Source: an uncultured Eubacteriales bacterium
GTDB lineage: Bacteria; Bacillota; Clostridia; Oscillospirales; Acutalibacteraceae
NCBI GenBank assembly: GCA_934457095.1
Contig: CAKSHJ010000002.1
Location: 62,001-126,000, forward strand
Length of the DNA stretch: 64,000 bases
Direction: 5' to 3'
Position numbers and translations under genes: made by a program
Notes under the pieces: generated by a model
Seen by the model: only the letters and a program-made list of their open reading frames with translations
What the model was told of the DNA's origin: nothing
Databases searched by the model: none
In this document: one piece after another, positions 9,020 through 17,656 of the stretch
Layout of the letters: every line of letters starts with the position of its first letter
How positions within the stretch are numbered: position 1 is the first letter of the stretch

Positions 9020-9313
9020 CACATATAAAAAAAGACTGTGAAGGGAATAAGATATACGGTGCGGTTTGCCAGAGAGTCGGCGGTAGGTGTAAGCCGGCAC
9101 TGCGCTGTATATGCATAGCTCGTTCCGGAGTTGCCGCTTTGAATGCCTGCGCATTAGGAGCGGACGCAAGGCTGCGTTATCGGCTGCGTTTTTGTACAAA
9201 AGACGGTTGAGGGTTTTTGCAGTTTTATTTTGCGAAAACCGAAATTTGGGTGGTACCGCGAATGAATTTTCGCCCCAAGCAGCGTAAAATGTCAGGCTGC
9301 TGGGGGCTTTTTT
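9020..9313 (+). promoter_or_regulatory. T-box riboswitch controlling leuA-leuB
   Basis: A tRNA-sensing leader. The invariant T-box GGTGGTACCGCG is at 9249-9260. It is followed by a terminator stem (9272-9283 with 9296-9307) and a T run. Stem I is visible as ATACGGTGCGGT (from about 9054) pairing, with wobbles, with ACTGCGCTGTAT ending near 9111. The specifier loop follows on the 3' side; CTC (Leu) at 9119-9121 is the best candidate specifier given the leuA target, but I infer this instead of reading it unambiguously. Uncharged tRNA-Leu would favour the antiterminator and switch on leucine synthesis. Confidence 0.92.
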
Positions 9314-9351
9314 ATTTGCTGTGAATTTTATTTGAAAAGGAGCGTATTGCT

Positions 9352-11037
9352 ATGAAAAAAGGCTTTCAAAAATATATACCGTTTCAGCCGGTTTCTCTGC
9401 CGGACCGCACTTGGCCCGATAAAGTGATTACCAAGGCGCCTATTTGGTGCAGCGTGGATTTGCGCGACGGGAATCAGGCGCTGGTCAACCCCATGAATTT
9501 GGAGGAGAAACTGCTCTTTTTTCAAACTTTGGTCGAGATTGGTTTTCGGGAAATTGAGGTGGGGTTTCCGTCTGCCTCCGAGACCGAATATGAAATTCTT
9601 CGCGCACTCATTGACCGCAATTTGATTCCAGATGATGTTACCGTGCAGGTGCTGGTGCAGGCAAGACCTCATTTGATTGAAAAAACCTTTCAGGCCATTG
9701 CCGGCGCCAAAAATGTGATTGTCCATTTTTATAATTCAACCTCTACCTTGCAGCGCAAGGTGGTGTTTCATACCGATATGCAGGGGGTGATTGACATTGC
9801 CGTGGAGGGCGCTAAGTTGATTAAGACGCTCACCGAGCGGGAGGTTGCCAGAACCGGCGCGAATATTCGTTTTGAATATTCTCCTGAGAGCTTTTCGGGT
9901 ACCGAGCCCGAAAATGCCGTGCTGATTTGCGATAAGGTGCTGGAGACTTTGGGCGCAACGCCTCAAAATAAGGTAATTTTGAATTTGCCCAACACGGTGG
10001 AGGGGATGATGCCCAATCAGCATGCCGACCAGATTGAATATTTTTGCCGCAATCTTAAGGGCAGAGATTGTGCGATTGTAAGCCTGCACCCGCACAATGA
10101 CCGCGGTACTGCAACGGCTGCTGCTGAGTTGGGTCTGTTGGCCGGAGCCGACCGTGTGGAGGGAACGCTGTTCGGTAACGGTGAGCGTACCGGCAATGTG
10201 GATATTATGAATGTTGCAATGAATATGTACTCGCAGGGGATTGACCCCAAACTCGATTTTTCTGAAATCAATCATATTAAAGAGGTTTACGAGCAGTGCA
10301 CCGAGATGAAGGTACATCAGCGCCACCCGTATGCCGGGGAGTTGGTATTTACAGCTTTTTCCGGTTCTCACCAGGATGCCATTAACAAAGGCGTGGACTA
10401 TATGAAACAAACTGATTCTGAATATTGGCAGGTGCCGTATTTGCCCATTGACCCTGCCGATTTGGGTAGGCAATATGAGCCTATTATTCGCATTAACAGT
10501 CAGTCCGGTAAGGGCGGCGCCGCCTACATTATGCAGCAGGTTTTCGGTTATCACATGCCAAAGGCTATGCACCCCGAATTTGGCAAAATTGTAAAGGCTG
10601 CCTGCGATAAACTCGGCAGAGAAATTATGCCCAAGGAGGTATTTGCGCTGTTTGAGCAGGAATACCTGAGTGTGCATAAACCGTACCATTTAAAAACCTA
10701 CAAAATTTTTGAGGAAAATGATACCGGCAAGGAAACGGTGGTGCATTTTGAGGGCAATCTGCGTTTTGAGCATACGGACCATCTGCTCAGCGGTACGGGC
10801 AACGGGCCTATTGACGCGTTTTTCAATGCGCTGAAAACCGTGGGTATTACCGATTATCAATTTGTTTCCTACAGCGAACATGCTGTTTCTCAAGGAGCGG
10901 ATTCCAAGGCCATTTCTTATATTCAGTTGCGGTGCCCCAATGGCAGAACCTTGTTTGGTGTGGGGTTGGACAGTAACATCAGTTTGGCTTCGATCAAAGG
11001 CATTATTTGTGCGATTAACCGTGTGCAAAAATCATAA
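9352..11037 (+). CDS. leuA: 2-isopropylmalate synthase (long, type 2 form)
   Basis: It condenses acetyl-CoA with 2-ketoisovalerate, the committed step of leucine synthesis. The 561-residue protein has an N-terminal extension (WPDKVITKAPIWCSVDLRDGNQALVNPM) typical of the longer LeuA2 class found in actinobacteria and some Firmicutes, an HMGL-like TIM barrel with SLHPHNDRGTA and the GTLFGNGERTGNVD signature, and a C-terminal LeuA allosteric domain (about residues 430-561) expected to bind leucine. It is controlled by the T-box leader just upstream and precedes leuB by 23 bp. Confidence 0.95.
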   Translation: MKKGFQKYIPFQPVSLPDRTWPDKVITKAPIWCSVDLRDGNQALVNPMNLEEKLLFFQTLVEIGFREIEVGFPSASETEYEILRALIDRNLIPDDVTVQVLVQARPHLIEKTFQAIAGAKNVIVHFYNSTSTLQRKVVFHTDMQGVIDIAVEGAKLIKTLTEREVARTGANIRFEYSPESFSGTEPENAVLICDKVLETLGATPQNKVILNLPNTVEGMMPNQHADQIEYFCRNLKGRDCAIVSLHPHNDRGTATAAAELGLLAGADRVEGTLFGNGERTGNVDIMNVAMNMYSQGIDPKLDFSEINHIKEVYEQCTEMKVHQRHPYAGELVFTAFSGSHQDAINKGVDYMKQTDSEYWQVPYLPIDPADLGRQYEPIIRINSQSGKGGAAYIMQQVFGYHMPKAMHPEFGKIVKAACDKLGREIMPKEVFALFEQEYLSVHKPYHLKTYKIFEENDTGKETVVHFEGNLRFEHTDHLLSGTGNGPIDAFFNALKTVGITDYQFVSYSEHAVSQGADSKAISYIQLRCPNGRTLFGVGLDSNISLASIKGIICAINRVQKS

Positions 11038-11060
11038 AATTTTGAGTTGAGAGGTGTATT

Positions 11061-12143
11061 ATGAAGGAGTTTCAAATTACCGTGCTAAAGGGCGACGGTA
11101 TTGGCCCGGAAATTGTGGAGCAGGCAATGAAAGTACTGGACAAAACCGCGGAGTTGTTTTCCTTTGCGGTTTGCTACAAAGAAGAGTTGATTGGCGGAGC
11201 GGCGATTGACGCTTTCGGGGAGCCGCTGCCGCAAAAAACCGTGGACGCCTGTAAAGACTCCGACGCTGTTTTGTTAGGCGCTGTGGGCGGTCCCAAATGG
11301 GACAGCTTACCCGGAAATGCAAGGCCAGAGGCCGGACTTTTGGGGATTCGCGGGGCATTGGGACTGTATGCAAATTTGCGCCCAGCCGTTATTTTTGAGC
11401 CGTTGCGTGCGGCTTCTCCGCTAAAGCCCGAGATTATTGGCGATGCGCTGGACATTATGGTGGTGCGCGAATTGACCGGCGGTATTTATTTTGGAGAGCG
11501 CGGCAGAGATACCCAAAACGGTGAGGAATCCGCTTATGATACCGAACGGTATTCCGTTTTGGAGGTGGAGCGTATTGCGCGCATTGGCTTTGAACTGGCG
11601 CAAAAAAGAAAAAAGCGTCTGTGCAGCGTGGACAAGGCCAATGTATTGGAATCCTCGCGTTTGTGGCGCGAGACCGTGACTCAAATTGCCAAGGAATACC
11701 CCGATGTTGCGCTGGACTACATGTATGTGGATAACTGCGCTATGCAGCTTGTGCGTAATCCGCAGCAGTTTGACGTCATTTTGACTTCGAATATTTTCGG
11801 CGATATTCTGTCCGACGAGGCCTCGATGATTAGCGGCTCTATCGGTATGCTGGCTTCGGCGAGTCTGGGGCAAAATCAATTCGGCCTTTATGAGCCTATT
11901 CATGGCAGCGCGCCCGACATTGCCGGTACCGGCAAGGCAAACCCCTTGGCTACTATTTTGTCCGTTGCAATGATGCTCAAATATACACTGAACCAGCCGC
12001 AGGCCGCATTGGCAATTGAAAATGCCGTTGCCAAAGCGCTTACCCTTGCCCGGACGCCTGATATTCACGAGCCGGGTTTGCAGGCGGTTAATTGTACCGA
12101 AATGGGGCAGCTGGTGTGCAGGTTGCTTTCCGAAATGAAATAG
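11061..12143 (+). CDS. leuB: 3-isopropylmalate dehydrogenase
   Basis: It oxidises and decarboxylates 3-isopropylmalate to 2-ketoisocaproate using NAD. Length 360 is standard. LKGDGIGPEIV begins at residue 9, GAVGGPKWD and the LeuB-type RPEAGLLGIR substrate loop follow, and NIFGDILSDEASMISGS is the metal/cofactor signature. The loop separates it from isocitrate dehydrogenase. It is co-transcribed with leuA. leuC and leuD, which normally lie beside these genes, are not in the window. Confidence 0.95.
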   Translation: MKEFQITVLKGDGIGPEIVEQAMKVLDKTAELFSFAVCYKEELIGGAAIDAFGEPLPQKTVDACKDSDAVLLGAVGGPKWDSLPGNARPEAGLLGIRGALGLYANLRPAVIFEPLRAASPLKPEIIGDALDIMVVRELTGGIYFGERGRDTQNGEESAYDTERYSVLEVERIARIGFELAQKRKKRLCSVDKANVLESSRLWRETVTQIAKEYPDVALDYMYVDNCAMQLVRNPQQFDVILTSNIFGDILSDEASMISGSIGMLASASLGQNQFGLYEPIHGSAPDIAGTGKANPLATILSVAMMLKYTLNQPQAALAIENAVAKALTLARTPDIHEPGLQAVNCTEMGQLVCRLLSEMK

Positions 12144-12155
12144 TGCGAAAAGAAA

Positions 12156-12200
12156 AGCCTTTTGCGACAATTGGGAAATTACTGTCGCAGAAGGTTTTTT
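12156..12200 (+). terminator. Terminator of leuA-leuB
   Basis: A 12-bp stem (CCTTTTGCGACA at 12158-12169 with 12183-12194, one G-T pair) is followed by six T residues. Confidence 0.85.
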
Positions 12201-12203
12201 CCC

Positions 12204-12232
12204 TTGTTTGTACCGCAAATTTGCTATATAAT
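12204..12232 (+). promoter_or_regulatory. Promoter of rsmA
   Basis: TTGTTT (12204-12209) and TATAAT (12227-12232) with a 17-bp spacer, directly after the leuB terminator. Confidence 0.65.
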
Positions 12233-12268
12233 AACAATAGTAACGGCTTTGCCGTTTTCGGAGGAGCT

Positions 12269-13138
12269 ATGAATAATCTATCGGACATTCGTGTCATCAA
12301 AAGTCTGCTTGCCCGGCATGGGTTTCAATTTTCTAAGGCGTTGGGGCAGAATTTTTTAACCGACCCTGCGGTTTGTCCTAAAATGGCAAAGGAATGCGGT
12401 GCGGACGCCACTGTCGGCGTGCTGGAAATAGGGCCGGGCTTTGGGGTATTGACCAGGGAATTGGCCGTAAGAGCCAAGAAGGTAGTAGCCGTGGAGCTCG
12501 ATAAACGCTTGCCTGCCGTACTTGCCGAGACCCTTTGCGATTTTGACAATGTGAAGGTGGTGCAGGCGGATATTATGCAGGTGGATTTGCATCGGCTGCT
12601 TGCTGAGGAATTTGCTGGGCAAAAAGTGGTGGTGTGTGCCAATTTGCCGTATTATATTACCTCGCCGGTGATTATGCGCTTGCTGGAGGAGCGGCTTCCC
12701 ATAGAGGCGTTGACGGTGATGGTGCAAAAAGAGGCGGCCGAGCGGATTTGTGCCGCACCGGGCAGCAGAGCTTGCGGCGCGGTGAGTGTGGCGGTGCAGT
12801 ATTATAGCGTGCCGCAAATGCTGTTTGAGGTGCCGCGAACCTGTTTTTTTCCCGAACCCAAGGTGGATTCTGCAGTGATTCGGCTGCAAATTCGCACAGA
12901 GCCGCCCACCCAACTGTATACCGACGAAAAACAATTCTTCAGACTCATAAGGGCCGCGTTCGGTCAGCGCAGAAAAACCGTGCTCAATGCGCTTAGCGCC
13001 GGACTCGGTTTGTCAAAACAGCAGCTTTTGCCGGCTTTACAGCAGGCCGGTATTTTGCCTACGGCAAGGGCCGAGCAGTTGAAAATGGAGCAATTTGGCG
13101 CGTTGTGCAATGCCCTGTTTGCAGAGCGCAAAACCTAA
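12269..13138 (+). CDS. rsmA: 16S rRNA dimethyladenosine transferase (KsgA)
   Basis: It dimethylates two adjacent adenines near the 3' end of 16S rRNA during 30S maturation, using SAM. The 289-residue protein starts with the family hallmark KALGQNFLTDP, then the SAM motif GVLEIGPGFGVLTRELA, and the catalytic NLPYYITSPVIMRLLE (NLPY motif). The start at 12269 has GGAGGAG correctly placed; the frame is open further upstream but that part covers the promoter. Loss of this protein is known to give kasugamycin resistance. The small membrane gene follows 12 bp later. Confidence 0.95.
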   Translation: MNNLSDIRVIKSLLARHGFQFSKALGQNFLTDPAVCPKMAKECGADATVGVLEIGPGFGVLTRELAVRAKKVVAVELDKRLPAVLAETLCDFDNVKVVQADIMQVDLHRLLAEEFAGQKVVVCANLPYYITSPVIMRLLEERLPIEALTVMVQKEAAERICAAPGSRACGAVSVAVQYYSVPQMLFEVPRTCFFPEPKVDSAVIRLQIRTEPPTQLYTDEKQFFRLIRAAFGQRRKTVLNALSAGLGLSKQQLLPALQQAGILPTARAEQLKMEQFGALCNALFAERKT

Positions 13139-13150
13139 GGAGGTGCAATT

Positions 13151-13336
13151 ATGACCGAGAAAGTAAAAATGAAATTGGTATGGATTTTTTTAGGAATAGC
13201 CGGTGCATGTACCGTGGCTGCTTGCTTTACCGGACCGTTTGGAATAGACGCGGTTTCGATTTCCTGTTCGGCGGGCGCTGTTGTATTCGGGCTTTTGGGT
13301 ATGTGTTTTTTGCTTGCAGACAAACAACTGTTTTAA
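13151..13336 (+). CDS. Small two-helix membrane protein, unknown function
   Basis: A 61-residue protein with two hydrophobic segments (about residues 9-28 and 37-56) separated by a short polar turn. I do not recognise a family. It is supported as a real gene by an excellent AAGGAGGT site 7 bases before the ATG and by its tight position 12 bp after rsmA and 27 bp before the next membrane protein gene, probably in one transcript. Confidence 0.65.
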   Translation: MTEKVKMKLVWIFLGIAGACTVAACFTGPFGIDAVSISCSAGAVVFGLLGMCFLLADKQLF

Positions 13337-13363
13337 TACGGTCGGTTTGAGGGAGGCTATTGT

Positions 13364-14659
13364 ATGAATCTGAAAACAAAAGTAGTCAACCCGTTGCTTT
13401 TGCTGATAACCTCTGTTTTATTTTTGGGTGTTGGCGTTTTTATTTTAATTGATTACGATTGGGCCTTTCGCGTGTTTATGGCGGGGATAGCTGTTGCAGT
13501 TGCAGTGGCCGGCATTGCTCATTCGGCGGGTATTTTTTTAAAGGAACAATTTTGGCAGGGCATACTGTTTGGCTTTGCCTATGCCGCTGTTGCTGCGGGT
13601 TTATTTGTACTTTCGTGGTTTTCGGTTATTCCGGTTGCCTGGATTTTTGGCTTGTGGTTTTTATGTACGGGTATGATACGCGGCGTAATTTGTATTTATG
13701 CCGTGCTCAACCGCAGCGAGGGCAGACTTATAGGCGCGGTGGTTTGTGTGCTTTCGGTGGGATTTGCCGTGGCGCTGTTTGTCAATCCGTTCATGCAAAA
13801 TACTGCTGTATTGCGCATGGTGGGTATTTATATGATTTTATATGGCGTGGCCGTGTTGTTTGACTTTTTTTCCGAGCTATTCCGGTGGAGCTTGGGGCGC
13901 GAAAATACTCTGAGACGATTTCGGATTCCGCTACCGCTGTTTATTACCGCGTTTATACCGTCTCGTTTGATGACCGGTTTTCACAAATACTTTAAAGAGC
14001 ATCACGTAAAAGAAACGGTGATTCAGCAGCTCAATGCGCCGCTCGGTAAACAGCGCGTCGATTTGGAAATTTTTATTCACCTGTGTGGAGAGCATTTCAA
14101 TGAATTCGGTCATACCGACTTCTGCTTTGGCGATACGGTGTATTCTTACGGTGCGTATGACGAAACCGAGCATAAATGCTTTGGCATGTTCAGTCGGGGT
14201 ACTGTTGTGACTGCTCCCAGACAACCCTATATTCACCATTGTCTTTCGTTTGAAAAGAAAATTTTGGTGGGTTTTGGACTTTGTCTTTCTCCGGCGCAAC
14301 AGCAAACTGTACGGAATAAAATTTCTGAAATTTTACAAACGGCCCAGCCTTGGCAAACCGCATATGAGCAGCGGCAAAACGGTATGCTGCCTCAAACGGC
14401 GGTCTGTGAGGATGCCGCAAGTGAGCTGGTAAAGGCTACGGGCGCTAAAATTTATAAAATTCAGTCGGGGAAATTTAAAACTTATTTTTCCATCAATACC
14501 AACTGCGTTAAGCTGGCTGATTATATGACCGGTTCTGCCGGGCTGGATGTTTTGGATGTAAGTGGTATTGTGACTCCGGGTAGTTACTATGCGCTTTTGA
14601 ACGATATGTTTGAGCGCGGAGATACCATTGTGATGGCCAAAACGATTTACCGTAATTAA
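13364..14659 (+). CDS. Six-helix membrane protein with C-terminal permuted papain-like domain (predicted)
   Basis: 431 residues in two parts. Residues 5-170 contain six hydrophobic helices arranged in pairs, resembling the DUF308/HdeD family. The soluble C-terminal 230 residues have FGHTDFCFGD with H250 near the start and NTNCVKLADYM with C381 near the end. His first, Cys later is the order found in circularly permuted NlpC/P60 and YiiX/DUF4105-type papain folds, where they form the catalytic pair. This is my inference from motif order and spacing. It could be a cell-wall or lipid-directed amidase or peptidase tethered to the membrane. GGGAGG precedes the ATG. Confidence 0.6.
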   Translation: MNLKTKVVNPLLLLITSVLFLGVGVFILIDYDWAFRVFMAGIAVAVAVAGIAHSAGIFLKEQFWQGILFGFAYAAVAAGLFVLSWFSVIPVAWIFGLWFLCTGMIRGVICIYAVLNRSEGRLIGAVVCVLSVGFAVALFVNPFMQNTAVLRMVGIYMILYGVAVLFDFFSELFRWSLGRENTLRRFRIPLPLFITAFIPSRLMTGFHKYFKEHHVKETVIQQLNAPLGKQRVDLEIFIHLCGEHFNEFGHTDFCFGDTVYSYGAYDETEHKCFGMFSRGTVVTAPRQPYIHHCLSFEKKILVGFGLCLSPAQQQTVRNKISEILQTAQPWQTAYEQRQNGMLPQTAVCEDAASELVKATGAKIYKIQSGKFKTYFSINTNCVKLADYMTGSAGLDVLDVSGIVTPGSYYALLNDMFERGDTIVMAKTIYRN

Positions 14660-14672
14660 GTCAGGTCGCATT

Positions 14673-14700
14673 TTGACAAAACGGTGTTTTATGTTACAAT
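14673..14700 (+). promoter_or_regulatory. Promoter of the ABC-F gene
   Basis: TTGACA (14673-14678) and TACAAT (14695-14700), spacer 16 bp, in the gap after the membrane protein gene. Confidence 0.75.
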
Positions 14701-14748
14701 GGTAATCGCAAGTTATTTTATTTGAATATTTTACCATTCGGAGGAGTT

Positions 14749-16341
14749 ATGATAACAGTATCTGATGTAAGCGTCGGTTTTAGCGGCAAGGACCTGTTTT
14801 CTCATGTGAATTTATTGTTTACGCCGGGCAATTGTTACGGCGTAATCGGTGCAAACGGCGCCGGTAAGTCTACTTTTTTAAAGGTATTGTCCGGTCAAAT
14901 GGAGCCTACCAAGGGCGAGATTGCCATTGACCCAAAATGCAGAATGTCGGTGCTCAAGCAGGACCACTTTGCTTATGAGCAATTTGCCGTGCTGGACACC
15001 ATTATGCAGGGAAATGCAAGACTTTATCAGGTGATGCAGGAAAAGGACGCGCTTTATGCAAAGCCGGATTTCAGCGAGAAAGACGGAGAATTGGCCGCTG
15101 AGTTGGAGGCGGAATTTGCCGAGATGAACGGCTGGGATGCCGAAACCGACGCCGGTAAGCTGCTGCAGGGACTGGGCCTGAAAACCGAGCTGCTGAGCAG
15201 TCCGATGAGCGCTTTGACTGAGGGCGAAAAGGTGAAAGTTTTGTTGGCGCGGGCGCTGTTTGGCCAACCGGACATTATTTTGCTGGATGAGCCCACCAAC
15301 GGTTTGGATATTCAGTCGATTAACTGGCTGGAAAATTTTTTAATGGATTATGCCGGAACGGTGATTGTGGTTTCGCATGACCGCCATTTTTTGAATAATG
15401 TTTGTACGCATATTGTGGACATTGACTATGGAAAAATTAAGCTGTATGTGGGCAATTATGATTTTTGGTACGAATCCAGTCAGTTGATGCAGCGGGTCAT
15501 GCGCGACCAAAATAAAAAGAATGAGGATAAAATTAAGGAATTACAGAGCTTTATTCAGCGGTTTTCCGCCAATAAGTCCAAGTCTAAGCAGGCGACTTCG
15601 CGTAAAAAATTACTGGAAAAGCTGACGGTTGAGGAAATGCCGGCCTCGACCCGACGCTACCCGTATGTAGGGTTTCAAATGGACCGAGAGCCAGGTAAAG
15701 AGATTCTCTCGGTGGAGGGAATTTCAAAAACCGTGGACGGCGTAAAGGTGCTCAACAATGTTTCGTTCCGGGTAAATAAGGGTGACAAAATTGCCTTTGT
15801 GGGCGAAAATGACATTGCAAATACCACGTTGTTTCAAATTTTGGCCGGCGAAACGGAACCCGATTCCGGCAGCTATAAATGGGGCGTAAGTACCTCGCAA
15901 TCATATTTTCCCAAAGACAATTCCGCGTATTTTAACGGCTGTCAGGAAAGTATTATCAAATGGCTGGAGCAGTATGCGCAGGATACCTCGGAGACCTATT
16001 TAAGGGGTTTTTTGGGCAAGATGCTCTTTTCCGGCGACGATGTGCAAAAGCAGGTGGGTGTGCTTTCCGGCGGAGAAAAAGTGCGTTGTATGCTTTCTCG
16101 AATGATGATGTACGGCTCAAATGTACTGATTTTGGACCAGCCGACCAATCATCTGGATTTGGAGTCGATTACCGCGGTGAATAACGGTTTGATTGATTTT
16201 AAGGGAAATTTGTTATTTGCCTCGCATGACCACCAATTTGTGCAGACTGTGGCCAACCGTATTATAGAACTTACTCCCGACGGCCTGATAGACCGCATGA
16301 CCACCTTTGATGAATATTTGGAGGCTATGGGTAAGCAGTAA
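14749..16341 (+). CDS. ABC-F family ATPase (YkpA/YbiT type)
   Basis: A soluble tandem ATP-binding cassette protein without membrane domains, of the class that acts on the ribosome. The first cassette has intact Walker A GANGAGKST (from residue 36) and Walker B LLDEPTNGLD with signature LTEGEK. A charged, helical linker (about residues 240-300, rich in K and Q) follows. The second cassette has GENDIANTT in place of Walker A, lacking the lysine, signature LSGGEK, and LDQPTNHLD with glutamine at the catalytic glutamate position. The degenerate second site may be a trait of this subfamily. The ATG at 14749 has GGAGGAG; 530 residues. Not obviously a resistance determinant. Confidence 0.9.
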   Translation: MITVSDVSVGFSGKDLFSHVNLLFTPGNCYGVIGANGAGKSTFLKVLSGQMEPTKGEIAIDPKCRMSVLKQDHFAYEQFAVLDTIMQGNARLYQVMQEKDALYAKPDFSEKDGELAAELEAEFAEMNGWDAETDAGKLLQGLGLKTELLSSPMSALTEGEKVKVLLARALFGQPDIILLDEPTNGLDIQSINWLENFLMDYAGTVIVVSHDRHFLNNVCTHIVDIDYGKIKLYVGNYDFWYESSQLMQRVMRDQNKKNEDKIKELQSFIQRFSANKSKSKQATSRKKLLEKLTVEEMPASTRRYPYVGFQMDREPGKEILSVEGISKTVDGVKVLNNVSFRVNKGDKIAFVGENDIANTTLFQILAGETEPDSGSYKWGVSTSQSYFPKDNSAYFNGCQESIIKWLEQYAQDTSETYLRGFLGKMLFSGDDVQKQVGVLSGGEKVRCMLSRMMMYGSNVLILDQPTNHLDLESITAVNNGLIDFKGNLLFASHDHQFVQTVANRIIELTPDGLIDRMTTFDEYLEAMGKQ

Positions 16342-16351
16342 AATTACCCGT

Positions 16352-16385
16352 AAAAATACCCCCGGTTATGGGGGTGTTTTTTTAT
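16352..16385. terminator. Bidirectional terminator
   Basis: The stem AAAAATACCCCC (16352-16363) pairs with GGGGGTGTTTTTT (16370-16382), one G-T pair. It lies between the converging ABC-F and HAD genes. Confidence 0.85.
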
Positions 16386-17023
16386 GTCAGCAACTCGTAA
16401 AAGCTGTGTATATAACGGTCGCATAACTTTAAAATTTCGGGCTTATCCTTCTGCGAATATTTGTCATATACGGCACAAATTTGCATATGCGCCTGTTTTG
16501 CGCTTTGTATTGCCGGTAGAATATCCTCAAATACCATGCAGTTCTGCGGGGTCGCACCAAGACGCGCAGCGCACAGAAGCCAGGCGTCCGGTTTGCTTTT
16601 GCCGCAGGAGACATCGTCGGTGGAAACATAGGTATCAAATAGGGGGTAAATGCCGTTGTTTTGCAGGCACGGCACGTATAATTTTTGAGATAACGCCGTG
16701 CAAATACCCAACTGAACGCCCTGTTTTTTCAGCTTGTGCAAATACTCCTTTGCGCCCGGCTTGAGGCGTACCTGTTTGCCATAGGCCGCCACTGCCATTT
16801 CGTTCCACTCCTGCATGACTTGCTCAGGCTGCTCGCTTAGTCCAAACCGCGCAATCGTATATTCCGCAGTTTCGCGAAAGCTCATTGCCGCAATTTCTTC
16901 GCCGTAACCGGGTGGCACCGCAAGTCCTCGCTTTGTTAAAAATGCATGGTCAATTTGCTTCCAGACCTCCATGGAATCCAGTAATGTGCCGTCCAAATCA
17001 AAAATTGCCGCTTCAAAATTCAT
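16382..17023 (-). CDS. HAD-family phosphatase in the thiamine operon
   Basis: A 213-residue haloacid dehalogenase-like hydrolase. Motif I is FDLDGTLLDS at residue 8, with nucleophile and acid/base aspartates. Motif II is ICTALS and motif III/IV is KSKPDAW with FEDILPA. The helical cap inserted after motif I is the C1 type of beta-phosphoglucomutase-like enzymes. The start overlaps the stop of thiE by 4 bp (ATGA), so it is translated from the thi operon mRNA; an upstream ATG inside thiE is less likely. This suggests a role in thiamine metabolism, for example dephosphorylating an intermediate or thiamine phosphate, but that is inference. Confidence 0.88.
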   Translation of the reverse strand: MNFEAAIFDLDGTLLDSMEVWKQIDHAFLTKRGLAVPPGYGEEIAAMSFRETAEYTIARFGLSEQPEQVMQEWNEMAVAAYGKQVRLKPGAKEYLHKLKKQGVQLGICTALSQKLYVPCLQNNGIYPLFDTYVSTDDVSCGKSKPDAWLLCAARLGATPQNCMVFEDILPAIQSAKQAHMQICAVYDKYSQKDKPEILKLCDRYIHSFYELLT

Positions 17024-17643
17024 GGCGTATGCTCCAAAAAACAACGTTTTAATTGTGCGGCGGCCTCGGCTATATTTGCCTGCGCTAAAATTGCCGAAAC
17101 AACCGCAATGCCGTCAATGCCCGTTCTGACAACATTGCCCATGTTTTCTGCCGTAATGCCTCCGATTGCCACCACCGGAATCTTCACAGCCTGTTTTATT
17201 TGCGCCAATTGTGCAAGCGTAACCGGTCGGGTATTTGCTTTGGTTGCGGTGGGGAATACAGCCCCTACTCCAAGGTAGTCGGCGCCGTCCTGCGCGGCTT
17301 GTGCGGCCTCTTGTACCGTGGCGGCAGATACTCCTAATATTTTTTTTGGTCCAATCAGGCGGCGTACCGTATTTGCCGGCAAATCGCTCTGACCGACATG
17401 TACGCCCGCGGCGTTTACGGCAAGGCAAATATCGGCGCGGTCGTTTATGATAAGTGGGATACGGTAGCTGTCGGCGACGGTTTTTACCGTTTTTGCCGTC
17501 TCAAAAAATTCCCGTGAGGAAAGAGATTTTTCCCGCAATTGCACAACGGTACAGCCGCCTGTAATGGCTTGTTCTACGGCTTTTTCTAAGGCTTTGCCAC
17601 CTAAAATGCCTCGGTTGGTGACCAAATATAAGGTATAGTCCAT
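17020..17643 (-). CDS. thiE: Thiamine-phosphate synthase
   Basis: It joins hydroxymethylpyrimidine diphosphate with thiazole phosphate to make thiamine monophosphate. The TIM-barrel motifs are YLVTNRG at the N-terminus, VVQLREKS, LIINDRADICLAV, GVHVGQSDLP, and VAIGGITAENM at the phosphate site. The start MDYTLYLVTN at 17643 gives 207 residues, the usual size, 13 bp after the thiC stop; a longer frame would run into thiC. The ribosome site is weak, so coupling to thiC is likely. Confidence 0.94.
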   Translation of the reverse strand: MDYTLYLVTNRGILGGKALEKAVEQAITGGCTVVQLREKSLSSREFFETAKTVKTVADSYRIPLIINDRADICLAVNAAGVHVGQSDLPANTVRRLIGPKKILGVSAATVQEAAQAAQDGADYLGVGAVFPTATKANTRPVTLAQLAQIKQAVKIPVVAIGGITAENMGNVVRTGIDGIAVVSAILAQANIAEAAAQLKRCFLEHTP

Positions 17644-17656
17644 CGGCGGCTTTGCG

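Noticed and set aside
9736..10689. Minus-strand open frame inside leuA
   Set aside because: Shadow of a strongly coding gene; His/Asn-rich composition typical of antisense frames and no ribosome site.
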